From: JBGSQR01 sp964509295
Lineage (GTDB): Bacteria; Desulfobacterota; Desulfuromonadia; Geobacterales; Pseudopelobacteraceae
DNA length: 64,000 bases
Assembly (NCBI GenBank): GCA_964509295.1
Contig: CAZDWS010000005.1
Location: 124,001-188,000, forward strand
Reading direction: 5' to 3'
Both the position numbers and the translations under genes were made by a program. Each line of letters opens with the position of its first letter. The stretch's first letter is position 1. Under the pieces are notes generated by a model. The model ran no database searches and had not been told where the DNA came from. It saw only the letters and a program-made list of their open reading frames with translations. Of the stretch, positions 53,686 through 62,019 are shown piece by piece.

Positions 53686-54750
53686 ATGGCCAAAATAGAT
53701 GCGCTTTTTAGAATGATGAAAGAGCAGGGTGCTTCGGACCTTCACCTTTCAACCGGCAACCCGCCGATTTTCCGCCTGCATGGTGAAATGGTGCGTCTCA
53801 ATTTCAAATCTCTGGGGCACGACGAACTGAAATCAATCCTATTTGAAATTCTGACACAAAAACAGCAGGAACATTTCGAGACCACCAAGGATCTGGACTT
53901 TGCCTATGCCGTACCCGAACTGGCCCGTTTCCGTGGAAACATACTGATGCAGCATCGTGGCATTGCGGCTGTTTTCCGCATTATACCCAGTAAAATACTG
54001 TCTGCCGAGGACTTGTCCCTGCCTGAAGGTGTTTTGAAAATGACCAACTTCAAGAAAGGTCTGGTTTTGGTAACAGGCCCCACCGGATCCGGCAAATCCA
54101 CCACCCTGGCAGCCATGATTGACCTGATCAACTCCACCCGCAAGGAACATATCCTGACACTGGAAGACCCCCTGGAGTTCATCCACGAAAACAAACTCTC
54201 ACTGTTAAATCAGAGGCAGATCGGCGAACATACAGAGAGTTTTTCATCGGCATTGAGAGCGGCACTGCGCGAAGATCCCGATATCATACTGGTTGGCGAG
54301 ATGCGTGACCTGATCACCATTCAGCTGGCCATGAGCGCCGCAGAAACCGGACATCTGGTTTTCGGCACCCTGCATACCAACACCGCAGCCAAGACGATTG
54401 ACCGCATTATCGATGTGTTCCCGACCGATCAACAGGAGCAGGTTAGGGCCATGCTGTCCGAATCTCTCAAGGGGGTTGTCTGCCAGCAACTGCTTAAAAC
54501 TGCCGATGGGAAAGGTCGTGTTGCCGCACTGGAAATCCTGATCGGAACACCTGCTATTGCCAACCTGATCCGCGAGGGCAAGACTTTCCAGATCCCTTCC
54601 ATAATTCAGACAGCCAAGAAAGACGGCATGCAGTTGATGGATCAGCACCTTCTGGACCTGCTCAAGACAAAGCGGGTCAATCCTGAAGAGGCCTACCGCT
54701 GCTCCATTGATAAAAAACAGTTTGAGCAGTATCTGCCGCAGCAGACCTGA
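53686..54750 (+). CDS. pilT: Type IV pilus retraction ATPase PilT (second paralogue)
   Basis: The 354-residue PilT-family ATPase has all motifs: GASDLHLSTG at the N-terminus, Walker A GPTGSGKSTT near 131-140, Asp box LEDPLEF, Walker B ILVGEMRD, and His box FGTLHTNTA. The C-terminal region includes an AIRNLIRE-like segment (AIANLIREGK). It is clearly different in sequence from the pilT at the left edge. It follows the pseudo-ATPase gene by 73 bases, and the two are probably cotranscribed. A long hairpin lies after the stop. Confidence 0.95.
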   Translation: MAKIDALFRMMKEQGASDLHLSTGNPPIFRLHGEMVRLNFKSLGHDELKSILFEILTQKQQEHFETTKDLDFAYAVPELARFRGNILMQHRGIAAVFRIIPSKILSAEDLSLPEGVLKMTNFKKGLVLVTGPTGSGKSTTLAAMIDLINSTRKEHILTLEDPLEFIHENKLSLLNQRQIGEHTESFSSALRAALREDPDIILVGEMRDLITIQLAMSAAETGHLVFGTLHTNTAAKTIDRIIDVFPTDQQEQVRAMLSESLKGVVCQQLLKTADGKGRVAALEILIGTPAIANLIREGKTFQIPSIIQTAKKDGMQLMDQHLLDLLKTKRVNPEEAYRCSIDKKQFEQYLPQQT

Positions 54751-54768
54751 TTTCAAGTTGCATTTACT

Positions 54769-54799
54769 GACCTCCGAGGTTTTGAAAACCTCGGAGGTC
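54769..54799 (+). terminator. Long perfect hairpin after pilT
   Basis: GACCTCCGAGGTTTT and AAAACCTCGGAGGTC are perfect 15-base arms with a minimal centre. It starts about 20 bases after the pilT stop. No T-run follows, so termination would be atypical; transcript-end protection is an alternative. Confidence 0.5.
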
Positions 54800-54862
54800 T
54801 AAATAGAAATCAATGCTACCTTGATTGCATCGTCGAATAGGAACAAGAAACAAGGAGTCGTA

Positions 54863-55738
54863 ATGTTCCCTGCACATATTATGTTAGAAGGCATTGAGAC
54901 TCTTCCTTTTTTTCCGGGAGCCCTTACCAGAATGTCAGCCATTTTAAGCGGCGAGAATGGCAGCGCATATGAATTTGAACAAGCGGCACTGCTTGATCCT
55001 GTACTTACCGCCTGCCTGCTTCACTCTATTAATAAATTATCTCCCCAGGCACTGTCTGTCAAAGAGGCAGCAGATAAATTTGGCCTTCAACGTTTGTTTG
55101 ATGCAGCTGTGGGCACTACAATCAGACGTCCTTTTCCGTTAAGAATACATGGCTACGGCATCACTGCTCAAAAGTTCTGGATACACTGTATCGCTGTAGC
55201 GACAATTGCCGAACTTCTTGCCAGAAAAGTTGGTTTTAAAGATGCCCATTTGGCTTTTACCGCCGGACTTCTTCACGACATAGGCCAATTTGTTATCGCC
55301 AATTTCCTTAGCCAGGTCATGCCCACCGCAACCTGGTGGACATTTGACACACCAGATAAAGAGCGCTCGCTGCTTGGCTGCAATCATTGCGATGTGGGCT
55401 ATGAAGTTGCCGTTAAGTGGAATCTGCCTGAAACAATTATAAATTGCTGCCGCTGGCACCATGAGCCGAATAAAGCAACCAATGATCTTGACACAAAGAT
55501 GCTTACAATTATTAATGCTGCCGATGAATTGGCTTACATGATCGGCTTTCCAGGTGTCGGCTATGCGGGCGACGTGCTTGACAAAGATGCTCCAGCCAGA
55601 TTCGGTTTCAGCACAAATGAGCTGTATGAATTAACCGACACAGTCAAACTTGCAATTGCTAAAAATGCCATTGCTGCCGGAATGGTAATAGCGAAAGAAA
55701 CCGGTACTGCCAGCGGTTACAGCAGCACAACTTATTGA
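54863..55738 (+). CDS. HDOD-domain protein, first of a tandem pair
   Basis: About 291 residues from ATG 54863 (AAGGAG six bases upstream; a 14-codon extension has no support). Features of the HDOD domain: FEQAALLDPVLTACLLHSIN, FTAGLLHDIGQFVIANFL, CNHCDVGYEVAVKWNLPETI and WHHEP. It has no output domain. The next gene is its paralogue, similar along its whole length and sharing the GYSSTTY end, so the pair arose by duplication. HDOD proteins often act with c-di-GMP or chemotaxis-like systems. The partner here is unknown; pilus genes are upstream. Confidence 0.9.
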   Translation: MFPAHIMLEGIETLPFFPGALTRMSAILSGENGSAYEFEQAALLDPVLTACLLHSINKLSPQALSVKEAADKFGLQRLFDAAVGTTIRRPFPLRIHGYGITAQKFWIHCIAVATIAELLARKVGFKDAHLAFTAGLLHDIGQFVIANFLSQVMPTATWWTFDTPDKERSLLGCNHCDVGYEVAVKWNLPETIINCCRWHHEPNKATNDLDTKMLTIINAADELAYMIGFPGVGYAGDVLDKDAPARFGFSTNELYELTDTVKLAIAKNAIAAGMVIAKETGTASGYSSTTY

Positions 55739-55784
55739 TGAGTTTAGATGAAAACTTGCCCCGGAATTTGTTTTAGGAGTCAAT

Positions 55785-56687
55785 GTGTTTCCTGCCCATG
55801 TAATGCTCGAAGGAATCGACTTTCTTCCGGTTCTGCCGGAAGCTCTCACAAGATTATCTGCCATTGATAAAGACAGTAGCACCAGCACAGACGATTTTGT
55901 TCAGGCAACCCGGCTTGATGCGGTGCTTACCGCATGCATGCTGCACGCTGCCAACTCACTCGCTCCACATGGAGCAGACCCCATAACCTCAGTAGAGCAG
56001 GCTGTGGAGCAATTCGGCATGCAGCGACTCTTTGATGCCGCCGTAGGGTCAACCATCAGACGTTCCCTGCCGGCCAGAATCCCCGGCTACGGTATTTCAG
56101 CCGAGAAGTACTGGATTCACAGCATTGCTGTAGCCACTATTGCTGACCTGCTGGCCAGAAAACTTGAGCTTAAAAATGCAGATATGGCCTTTACTGCAGG
56201 ACTTCTTCATGATATCGGCCAGATTGTAATCGGAAATTTCCTTGGACACGCAATGCCGGCCGCTAACTGGTGGACCTTTGACACACCGTCCAAAGAGCGT
56301 TCCCTACTGGGCTGTAATCATTGTGATGTGGGCTACGAAATTGCCTTAAAATGGAATCTGCCCAAAACTATTCAAGACTGTTGCCGCTGGCACCATGAAT
56401 TGACTAAAGCATCTGATGATCTGGACACAGATATGATTACAGTTATAAATGCCGCCGATGCGTTGGCCTACATGATCGGATTTCCGGGAGTCGGTTACGT
56501 CGGGGAAGTGCTTGATAAAGAAACACCGACTAAACTTGGTATTAACACAAAAGATCTCTATCAAATGGCCAGTGATGTAAAACAGACAATCAGCCAGAAT
56601 GCTATTGCATCAGGATTGCTATCATCTGCTGAAGCTGAAACTGCAGCCGGATACAGTAGTACGACCTATACAGGCAGTAAACAGTAA
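55785..56687 (+). CDS. HDOD-domain protein, second of a tandem pair
   Basis: A 300-residue paralogue of the preceding gene. The start is GTG 55785 with TAGGAG six bases upstream; the first residues FPAHVMLEGID match the neighbour. Shared blocks include FGMQRLFDAAVGSTIRR, WIHSIAVATIADLLARK, FTAGLLHDIGQIVIGNFLG, the CNHCDVGYE and WHHE regions, and AYMIGFPGVGYV. The gap between the genes is 46 bases, so they should be cotranscribed. A strong terminator ends the unit before the convergent ftsZ. I see no lost motif that would separate their functions. Confidence 0.9.
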   Translation: MFPAHVMLEGIDFLPVLPEALTRLSAIDKDSSTSTDDFVQATRLDAVLTACMLHAANSLAPHGADPITSVEQAVEQFGMQRLFDAAVGSTIRRSLPARIPGYGISAEKYWIHSIAVATIADLLARKLELKNADMAFTAGLLHDIGQIVIGNFLGHAMPAANWWTFDTPSKERSLLGCNHCDVGYEIALKWNLPKTIQDCCRWHHELTKASDDLDTDMITVINAADALAYMIGFPGVGYVGEVLDKETPTKLGINTKDLYQMASDVKQTISQNAIASGLLSSAEAETAAGYSSTTYTGSKQ

Positions 56688-56689
56688 CA

Positions 56690-56726
56690 AAAAAAAGCCC
56701 GATTCTTTTAAGAACCGGGCTTTTTA
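56690..56726. terminator. Bidirectional terminator between HDOD gene and ftsZ
   Basis: AAAAAGCCCG pairs with CGGGCTTTTT, and an inner TTCTT/AAGAA stem continues the pairing with one mismatch. T-runs occur on both strands, suitable for the convergent HDOD and ftsZ transcripts. Confidence 0.9.
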
Positions 56727-56744
56727 CTTTATCAGCAGAAGTGT

Positions 56745-57923
56745 TTAATCTACAGACTTCCTCAGGAAAGTCGGAATATCGTACTGATCTTCATTTTCCT
56801 CTGAATAAGAGGCATAACTTGATGTCGGGCGGACACGCACCGTGTTTTCTGCCTGCTGGCGGTCACGCTTGAAGGTCGGGATATCAAGCAGATTTCTGTT
56901 AGGGACATGCTTTTCGATTATCGGCAGTACGCTGCTTCTCATTTCGCGCCCTTTCTCTGAATCAAAGCGATCACCAAAACCGGTCGCAATAACCGTAACC
57001 TTAATTGTCTCACCCAGGTTGTCATCACGAACAACACCAATTTTGATATTGGCATCGGCATGTACTTTTTCATGCACAATGCGGTTAACCGTATTGTAGT
57101 CATCCATGGTCATCTGCTCGGAACCGGTAATATTAACCAACACACCTTTGGCACCTGAAATGTCGTTATCTTCCAACAGTGGACTGGAAATGGCGCAGTT
57201 GACCGCATCGGCAGCACGATTTTCACCAATGCCGGTACCGATACCCATCATGGCCATACCACGTACGCTCATAACAGTTTTAACATCTGCAAAGTCCAGG
57301 TTCATCATGCCGGTGGATGTAATAAGTTCGGCAATACCCTGAACCGCCTGTCTCAAAACATCATCAGAAGGTTTGAAGGCATCAAATAGTGACATGTTTT
57401 TGCTGGCCATGCTGATTAAACGATCATTGGGGATGATGATCAATGAATCCACATGTTTTTTCAGTTCGTTAATACCTTTTTCTGCCTGTTCTGTACGAGC
57501 CTTACCTTCGTAGGTAAACGGCTTGGTAACAACACCGACTGTCAAAATCCCAGCTTCTCTGGCTACTTCGGAGATTACGGGAGCAGCACCGGTACCTGTT
57601 CCACCACCCATTCCGGCAGCAATAAAGACAAGATCAGAGCCCTTGATTGATTCAAGCAGCTTCTCACGATCTTCCAGAGCGGCTTCCTTACCAACTTCAG
57701 CCTTTGAACCGGCGCCAAGACCCTTGGTCAGTTCACGGCCAAGCTGAATTTTTACCGGAGCCTTTGAAATTCTAAGTGATTGGGCATCGGTATTTGCAAC
57801 GATGAAGTCCACTTTATGTATATTGCTGGCTATCATGGTGTTGACAGCATTACCACCGCCACCGCCTACTCCAATCACCTTAATGACAGCACCTTGCTCT
57901 ATGGTTTCATCGAATTCAAACAT
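56745..57923 (-). CDS. ftsZ: Cell division GTPase FtsZ
   Basis: FtsZ polymerises at midcell to form the Z ring. The 392-residue product has VIGVGGGGGNAVN, the tubulin signature GMGGGTGTGAAP, the T7 synergy loop with MNLDFADV, and the C-terminal peptide DIPTFLRK that binds FtsA and ZipA/SepF-type partners. The ATG at 57921-57923 is preferred (AAGGGGGTAAAAGG upstream); a 20-codon extension reads into non-conserved sequence. Last gene of the division cluster on the minus strand, followed by a terminator. Confidence 0.98.
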   Translation of the reverse strand: MFEFDETIEQGAVIKVIGVGGGGGNAVNTMIASNIHKVDFIVANTDAQSLRISKAPVKIQLGRELTKGLGAGSKAEVGKEAALEDREKLLESIKGSDLVFIAAGMGGGTGTGAAPVISEVAREAGILTVGVVTKPFTYEGKARTEQAEKGINELKKHVDSLIIIPNDRLISMASKNMSLFDAFKPSDDVLRQAVQGIAELITSTGMMNLDFADVKTVMSVRGMAMMGIGTGIGENRAADAVNCAISSPLLEDNDISGAKGVLVNITGSEQMTMDDYNTVNRIVHEKVHADANIKIGVVRDDNLGETIKVTVIATGFGDRFDSEKGREMRSSVLPIIEKHVPNRNLLDIPTFKRDRQQAENTVRVRPTSSYASYSEENEDQYDIPTFLRKSVD

Positions 57924-58087
57924 CCTTTTACCCCCTTCAGGATTGGCAGTGTTGCATTGTGAGCGGATAGACTTTAACCGCATTTGGCATAAGAATCAAA
58001 GAAAAAATGTGAAAAAAATCATCTAAAAAAACCTATTGTAAATCGTGCTGTTGCGTCTTTAACAATTCAGTCGGGACATGACGTTAA

Positions 58088-59326
58088 TTAGAAAAACTCC
58101 TGAAACCAGGACTTCATCCTTCCGAAAACAGATCCAAATACGGCACTCTCAGATTTAGTAGTCGGAAACTCCCTGGCACCGGAGTTCCGGCTGCCGTAAA
58201 TCACCAGGCCGACACCTGTCGCATAGACCGGCGAGTTGACGACATCAACGAGCCCACCGATGTTTTGCGGCGTACCACGTCGGACCGGCAGATTGAAGAT
58301 CTGTTCCGCCAGTTCCGGCATTCCTTCCAGAATGCTGGAGCCACCGGTCAGAACAACACCGGAGGCGATGGAATCTTCCAGGCCGGACTTGATAATTTCC
58401 CGGTTGACCAGTGTAAATAGCTCTTCCACGCGAGGCCCAAGAATCTCGCAAAGCACATTTCTAGACAGCTCGCGTGACTTGCGACCACCAACACTGGGCA
58501 CTTCAATTTTATCTTCCTTGCCCACCAAGGCAGAGAGGCAGCAACCGTATTTCTGTTTAATTTTTTCAGCCTCAGCCATGGGGGTCCGCAGACCGACCGC
58601 GATATCATTGGTCAGATGGTTACCGCCCAGCGACAATACGGAAGTATATTTGATGGCGCCGTCTGCAAAAATGGCAATGTCGGTTGTCCCGCCGCCGATA
58701 TCCACCAGACAGACACCCAACTCTTTTTCATCTGCAGATAGTACCGCTTCGGAAGACGCCAGCTGTTCCAACACGATATCAGCCACATCCAGACCGGTAC
58801 GGTTACAGGATTTGACAATATTCTGGGCACTGGCTACTGCGCCGGTAACGATGTGTACCTTGGCTTCCAGTCTGACACCGCTCATCCCCAGCGGTTCACG
58901 GATACCGTCCTGTTCATCAATGATAAACTCTTGCGGAAGGATATGTATTACTTCACGATCCATGGGGATTGCAATCGCCTTGGCGGCATCAATTACGCGG
59001 CGCACATCGTCCTGAGTAACTTCACGGTTTTTAATGGCTATCACACCCTGGGAATTGTTCCCCTTGATGTGCCCGCCCGCAATACCGGCATAAACCGACT
59101 TGATTTCACAGCCGGCCATCAGTTCCGCCTCGTTGATCGCCTTGCGGATCGCTCCCACCGTGCTCTCGATGTTGATCACCACGCCTTTGCGCAGACCGCT
59201 GGAAGGACTGGTTCCTATACCAACAATGTCGATGCCGTCTTCGGTGATATTGCCCACAATGGCACAGATCTTTGTTGTACCGATATCAAGACCGACAATC
59301 AGAGTATCCCTTTTCGTTGCTGACAT
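58088..59326 (-). CDS. ftsA: Cell division protein FtsA
   Basis: FtsA is an actin-like ATPase that anchors FtsZ to the membrane. The 412-residue protein has the phosphate loops GLDIGTTKICAIVG and LVDIGGGTTDIAIF, the adenosine motif VVLTGGSSILEGM, and a C-terminal amphipathic helix (MKSWFQEFF) that inserts in the membrane. It lies between ftsQ and ftsZ; the 164-base gap to ftsZ is wide enough for an extra ftsZ promoter, which I did not identify. Confidence 0.97.
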   Translation of the reverse strand: MSATKRDTLIVGLDIGTTKICAIVGNITEDGIDIVGIGTSPSSGLRKGVVINIESTVGAIRKAINEAELMAGCEIKSVYAGIAGGHIKGNNSQGVIAIKNREVTQDDVRRVIDAAKAIAIPMDREVIHILPQEFIIDEQDGIREPLGMSGVRLEAKVHIVTGAVASAQNIVKSCNRTGLDVADIVLEQLASSEAVLSADEKELGVCLVDIGGGTTDIAIFADGAIKYTSVLSLGGNHLTNDIAVGLRTPMAEAEKIKQKYGCCLSALVGKEDKIEVPSVGGRKSRELSRNVLCEILGPRVEELFTLVNREIIKSGLEDSIASGVVLTGGSSILEGMPELAEQIFNLPVRRGTPQNIGGLVDVVNSPVYATGVGLVIYGSRNSGAREFPTTKSESAVFGSVFGRMKSWFQEFF

Positions 59327-59358
59327 GCGTCCCCCTGCTTTATCAGAATTCTAGTTAA

Positions 59359-60192
59359 TTAGCTTTTTTTTACGACTATCTTGTCGTTGTAGTCCAGATC
59401 TATATATTGAAGCGTTGGCCGTTGAGCCATCAGAGACTGGTATATTTTTGCCAGTCTTCCGATTTTTTCGGCAAAATCCCCGGAGCCGATCTTAATAGTT
59501 AACGCATCAGAGGCGGTAAACAGGGTAAATCCGTAACCCTTATCGTAATGAATCTCCGACACCTCTGCAAGTATAAACGCACCTTTTTCCTGTAAATTTT
59601 TTAATAGCTCACAGGTTGATTCCAATGCCTTTTTAGTACCTTCCGGATCGCTCTTCAAATCTTCTTCACTGAATCCTGTTACAACCGGATAATCAAGACG
59701 ATCACCCTTGTTCAGAACCTTGAAGATCTTGCCTTTTTTATCCAGATAATAAATGTACCCCATATTGACAACTGCCAGAGGTTCACGTTCTGTTATGGAA
59801 ATAGAAAGACCGTCCGGAAAATACCTGCGCACCCGAACTGTTTCCACCCAGGGGTTAAGGGCCAGCTGCTCACCAACCCGCTTCAGATTGACACGCAGTA
59901 AATCGCCGCCCTTATCAATGCCGGCAACTGCCAGGATCTCTTCCCGGCTCAGTCTTTTTGATTCAGAAACTTCTATTTTCTTGATTTTAAAAATAGTCAG
60001 TTTGCCCAAAGCACGATATCCCACAAACACTAAAGCAATAAGGGCAATAGCGCCTGCAAGCTTGGGCAGCATCGGCAACAGCACTTTCAGCGGTCGCAGA
60101 TATTTCTTAAGATCAAGCGGCTTGCGCTGCACTTTGACCTTGTTAATCTGGACCTTTTTGCGTTGTCGCTTTGGTGCCGCAAAATCGCGCAT
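59359..60192 (-). CDS. ftsQ: Cell division protein FtsQ/DivIB
   Basis: A bitopic division protein of 277 residues. It has a basic cytoplasmic tail (RKKVQINKVKVQRK), one membrane segment (about 42-65), and a POTRA domain (FKIKKIEVSESKRLSREEILAVAGI) followed by the FtsQ beta domain (RRYFPDGLSISITEREPLAVV). It forms the FtsQLB regulatory complex. The position between ddl and ftsA is the classical one. Gaps on either side are short (4 and 32 bases), so it is in one operon. Confidence 0.94.
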   Translation of the reverse strand: MRDFAAPKRQRKKVQINKVKVQRKPLDLKKYLRPLKVLLPMLPKLAGAIALIALVFVGYRALGKLTIFKIKKIEVSESKRLSREEILAVAGIDKGGDLLRVNLKRVGEQLALNPWVETVRVRRYFPDGLSISITEREPLAVVNMGYIYYLDKKGKIFKVLNKGDRLDYPVVTGFSEEDLKSDPEGTKKALESTCELLKNLQEKGAFILAEVSEIHYDKGYGFTLFTASDALTIKIGSGDFAEKIGRLAKIYQSLMAQRPTLQYIDLDYNDKIVVKKS

Positions 60193-60196
60193 ATGT

Positions 60197-61129
60197 TCAG
60201 TTCGCCTTTATCTTCAATGCTGAGGACTCTACAATACTCTCCACCAACTCTTCAAAGCTGAGACCGGCACCCTTGGCCGCAATTTCCGGCAGCAGACTCA
60301 GCGCTGTCATACCCGGCAGGGTGTTGACTTCCAGCACAAAACAGTCACCCGCTTCCGTAACCAGAAGATCGACCCGGCTGTAGCCGCTGCAACCGAGCGC
60401 ACGGTGGGCTGCCAGACCGACCTGCTGGGCTTTTTCGTATAAGTCCTGATTGAGCCGGGCCGGGAAGATATGTTCGGCCATGCCGTCCGTGTACTTGGCT
60501 TCAAAATCATAAAATTCATTTTTAGGAACGATCTCAATTGCTCCGATTGGTTTTCCGTCCAGAATACCGATCTGAACTTCCTGCCCCTTAACAAACTGTT
60601 CCACCAGAATCTCGTTATCATATTGGAAGGCCAGTTCCAGGGCGGCTTCAAGTTCTGACTGCTGTTTAACTATGGATATACCGACAGATGAACCTTCCTG
60701 CACCGGCTTGACAACCAGCGGCAGCCCAAATCTCAACTCTGACAGGCGGACCTGTTCGCCACGACTAAAGCAGTGAAAAGGTGCTGTCTGGATGCCGGAT
60801 GATACAAAAGCCTGCTTACTGTAAAGCTTATGCATGGCCAGGGCGCTGGCCAAAACTCCGGAACCGGTATAGGGAATCTGCATCAGCTCCAGTAGTCCCT
60901 GGACACAACCATCCTCGCCATAGCGGCCATGCAGGGCAATAAATGCTGCCTGTACGCCTTCACGCTTCAGCACTTCAGACAGGTCACGCCCCACATCAAT
61001 TGCAACCGTATCATAGCCTTTTGACAATAACGCCTGATGTACAGCGGTTCCGCTTTTAAGGGATACTTCACGTTCAGCCGACAACCCGCCCATCAGGACA
61101 CCGATTTTTTTGTTTTTAAAACTTTCCAT
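60197..61129 (-). CDS. ddl: D-alanine-D-alanine ligase
   Basis: Ddl joins two D-Ala for the peptidoglycan pentapeptide. The 310-residue ATP-grasp protein has GGLSAEREVSLKSG, the HGRYGEDG stretch, LPLVVKPVQEGSSVGI and the metal-binding EVNTLPGMT near the C-terminus. It starts two bases after the murB stop and ends four bases before ftsQ. Confidence 0.97.
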   Translation of the reverse strand: MESFKNKKIGVLMGGLSAEREVSLKSGTAVHQALLSKGYDTVAIDVGRDLSEVLKREGVQAAFIALHGRYGEDGCVQGLLELMQIPYTGSGVLASALAMHKLYSKQAFVSSGIQTAPFHCFSRGEQVRLSELRFGLPLVVKPVQEGSSVGISIVKQQSELEAALELAFQYDNEILVEQFVKGQEVQIGILDGKPIGAIEIVPKNEFYDFEAKYTDGMAEHIFPARLNQDLYEKAQQVGLAAHRALGCSGYSRVDLLVTEAGDCFVLEVNTLPGMTALSLLPEIAAKGAGLSFEELVESIVESSALKIKAN

Positions 61130-61131
61130 AG

Positions 61132-62019
61132 CTATTCCTCACCAACAATTCGTACTTCTTCTTCCAGCATCACCCCGGAGGAGCTGAATACTGCCTTTTT
61201 AACCAGCGCTGACAGATCAAAAAAATCCTGTGCCGTAGCCCCGCCGCAGTTCACCAGAAAATTGCTGTGCACTTCAGAAACCATTGCACCACCAACGCGT
61301 GCTCCGCGCAGATTTGCGGCATCAATCAATCTCCAGGACGATTGGCCGGCAGGATTTTTGAAAAAAGAACCGGCACTGGGATGCCCCACATTGTGTTTGG
61401 AGCGACGCAGTTCCAGATCTTTCTGAATTTCCGCTTCCGTCTCTGCCGGCTCCCGTTCTTCCAGCCTGAACATAGCTGACAGGACAATATCTCCCGGAGC
61501 AAGTGACAGTCGGCGATAACCGTAATCCAGCATTTTCAGAGGGACTTCGGAGATGACTCCATTCCTCAGCAGATTCAAGGATTCCACACGTTCCAGTATG
61601 CCTGATCCGTATGCACCGGCGTTCATCCTCATGGCCCCGCCCACAGTTCCCGGAATACCGGAAATGAAACCGACCCCCCCCAGCCCAAGTGCCTGGGCGA
61701 AGCGGACAACCGCCAGATTATCGGCCCCGGCCTCGGCCCGAATCAGTGTTTCTCCAACTCGTTCAATTCGGTTGAAGCGCTCCAGAGAGATAACCGCCCC
61801 GCGAATTCCCTTGTCCCGTACCAACAGATTGTAGCCCCTGCCGATTGCCATCCAGGAAATTCCCTGGCCAGCCAGCCATTCCAGCAATCCCTGCAGATCT
61901 GCCTGATCCTCCGGGATGGCAAATATATCTGCCGGCCCGCCCACCTTCAACGAGGTATGTCGGCTCATGGACTCGTCCAGCAGTAACGTGCCGCGTATGA
62001 CTCCAGGTACCTTTTTCAG
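61132..62019 (-). CDS. murB: UDP-N-acetylenolpyruvoylglucosamine reductase MurB (probable CTG start)
   Basis: MurB reduces UDP-GlcNAc-enolpyruvate to UDP-MurNAc with FAD and NADPH. Conserved blocks are HTSLKVGGPAD, GRGYNLLV, GIPGTVGGAMRMNAGAYG, YGYR, and HPSAGSFFKNP. An ATG at 61968 gives 278 residues but would begin inside the conserved N-terminal region. In-frame sequence upstream (VIRGTLLLDESMSRHTS) continues the homology. The only start-like codon with a ribosome site is CTG 62017-62019, six bases after GGGAGG. It overlaps the murC stop as CTGA and gives ~295 residues. This start is inferred. The gene is between murC and ddl. Confidence 0.93.
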   Translation of the reverse strand: MKKVPGVIRGTLLLDESMSRHTSLKVGGPADIFAIPEDQADLQGLLEWLAGQGISWMAIGRGYNLLVRDKGIRGAVISLERFNRIERVGETLIRAEAGADNLAVVRFAQALGLGGVGFISGIPGTVGGAMRMNAGAYGSGILERVESLNLLRNGVISEVPLKMLDYGYRRLSLAPGDIVLSAMFRLEEREPAETEAEIQKDLELRRSKHNVGHPSAGSFFKNPAGQSSWRLIDAANLRGARVGGAMVSEVHSNFLVNCGGATAQDFFDLSALVKKAVFSSSGVMLEEEVRIVGEE

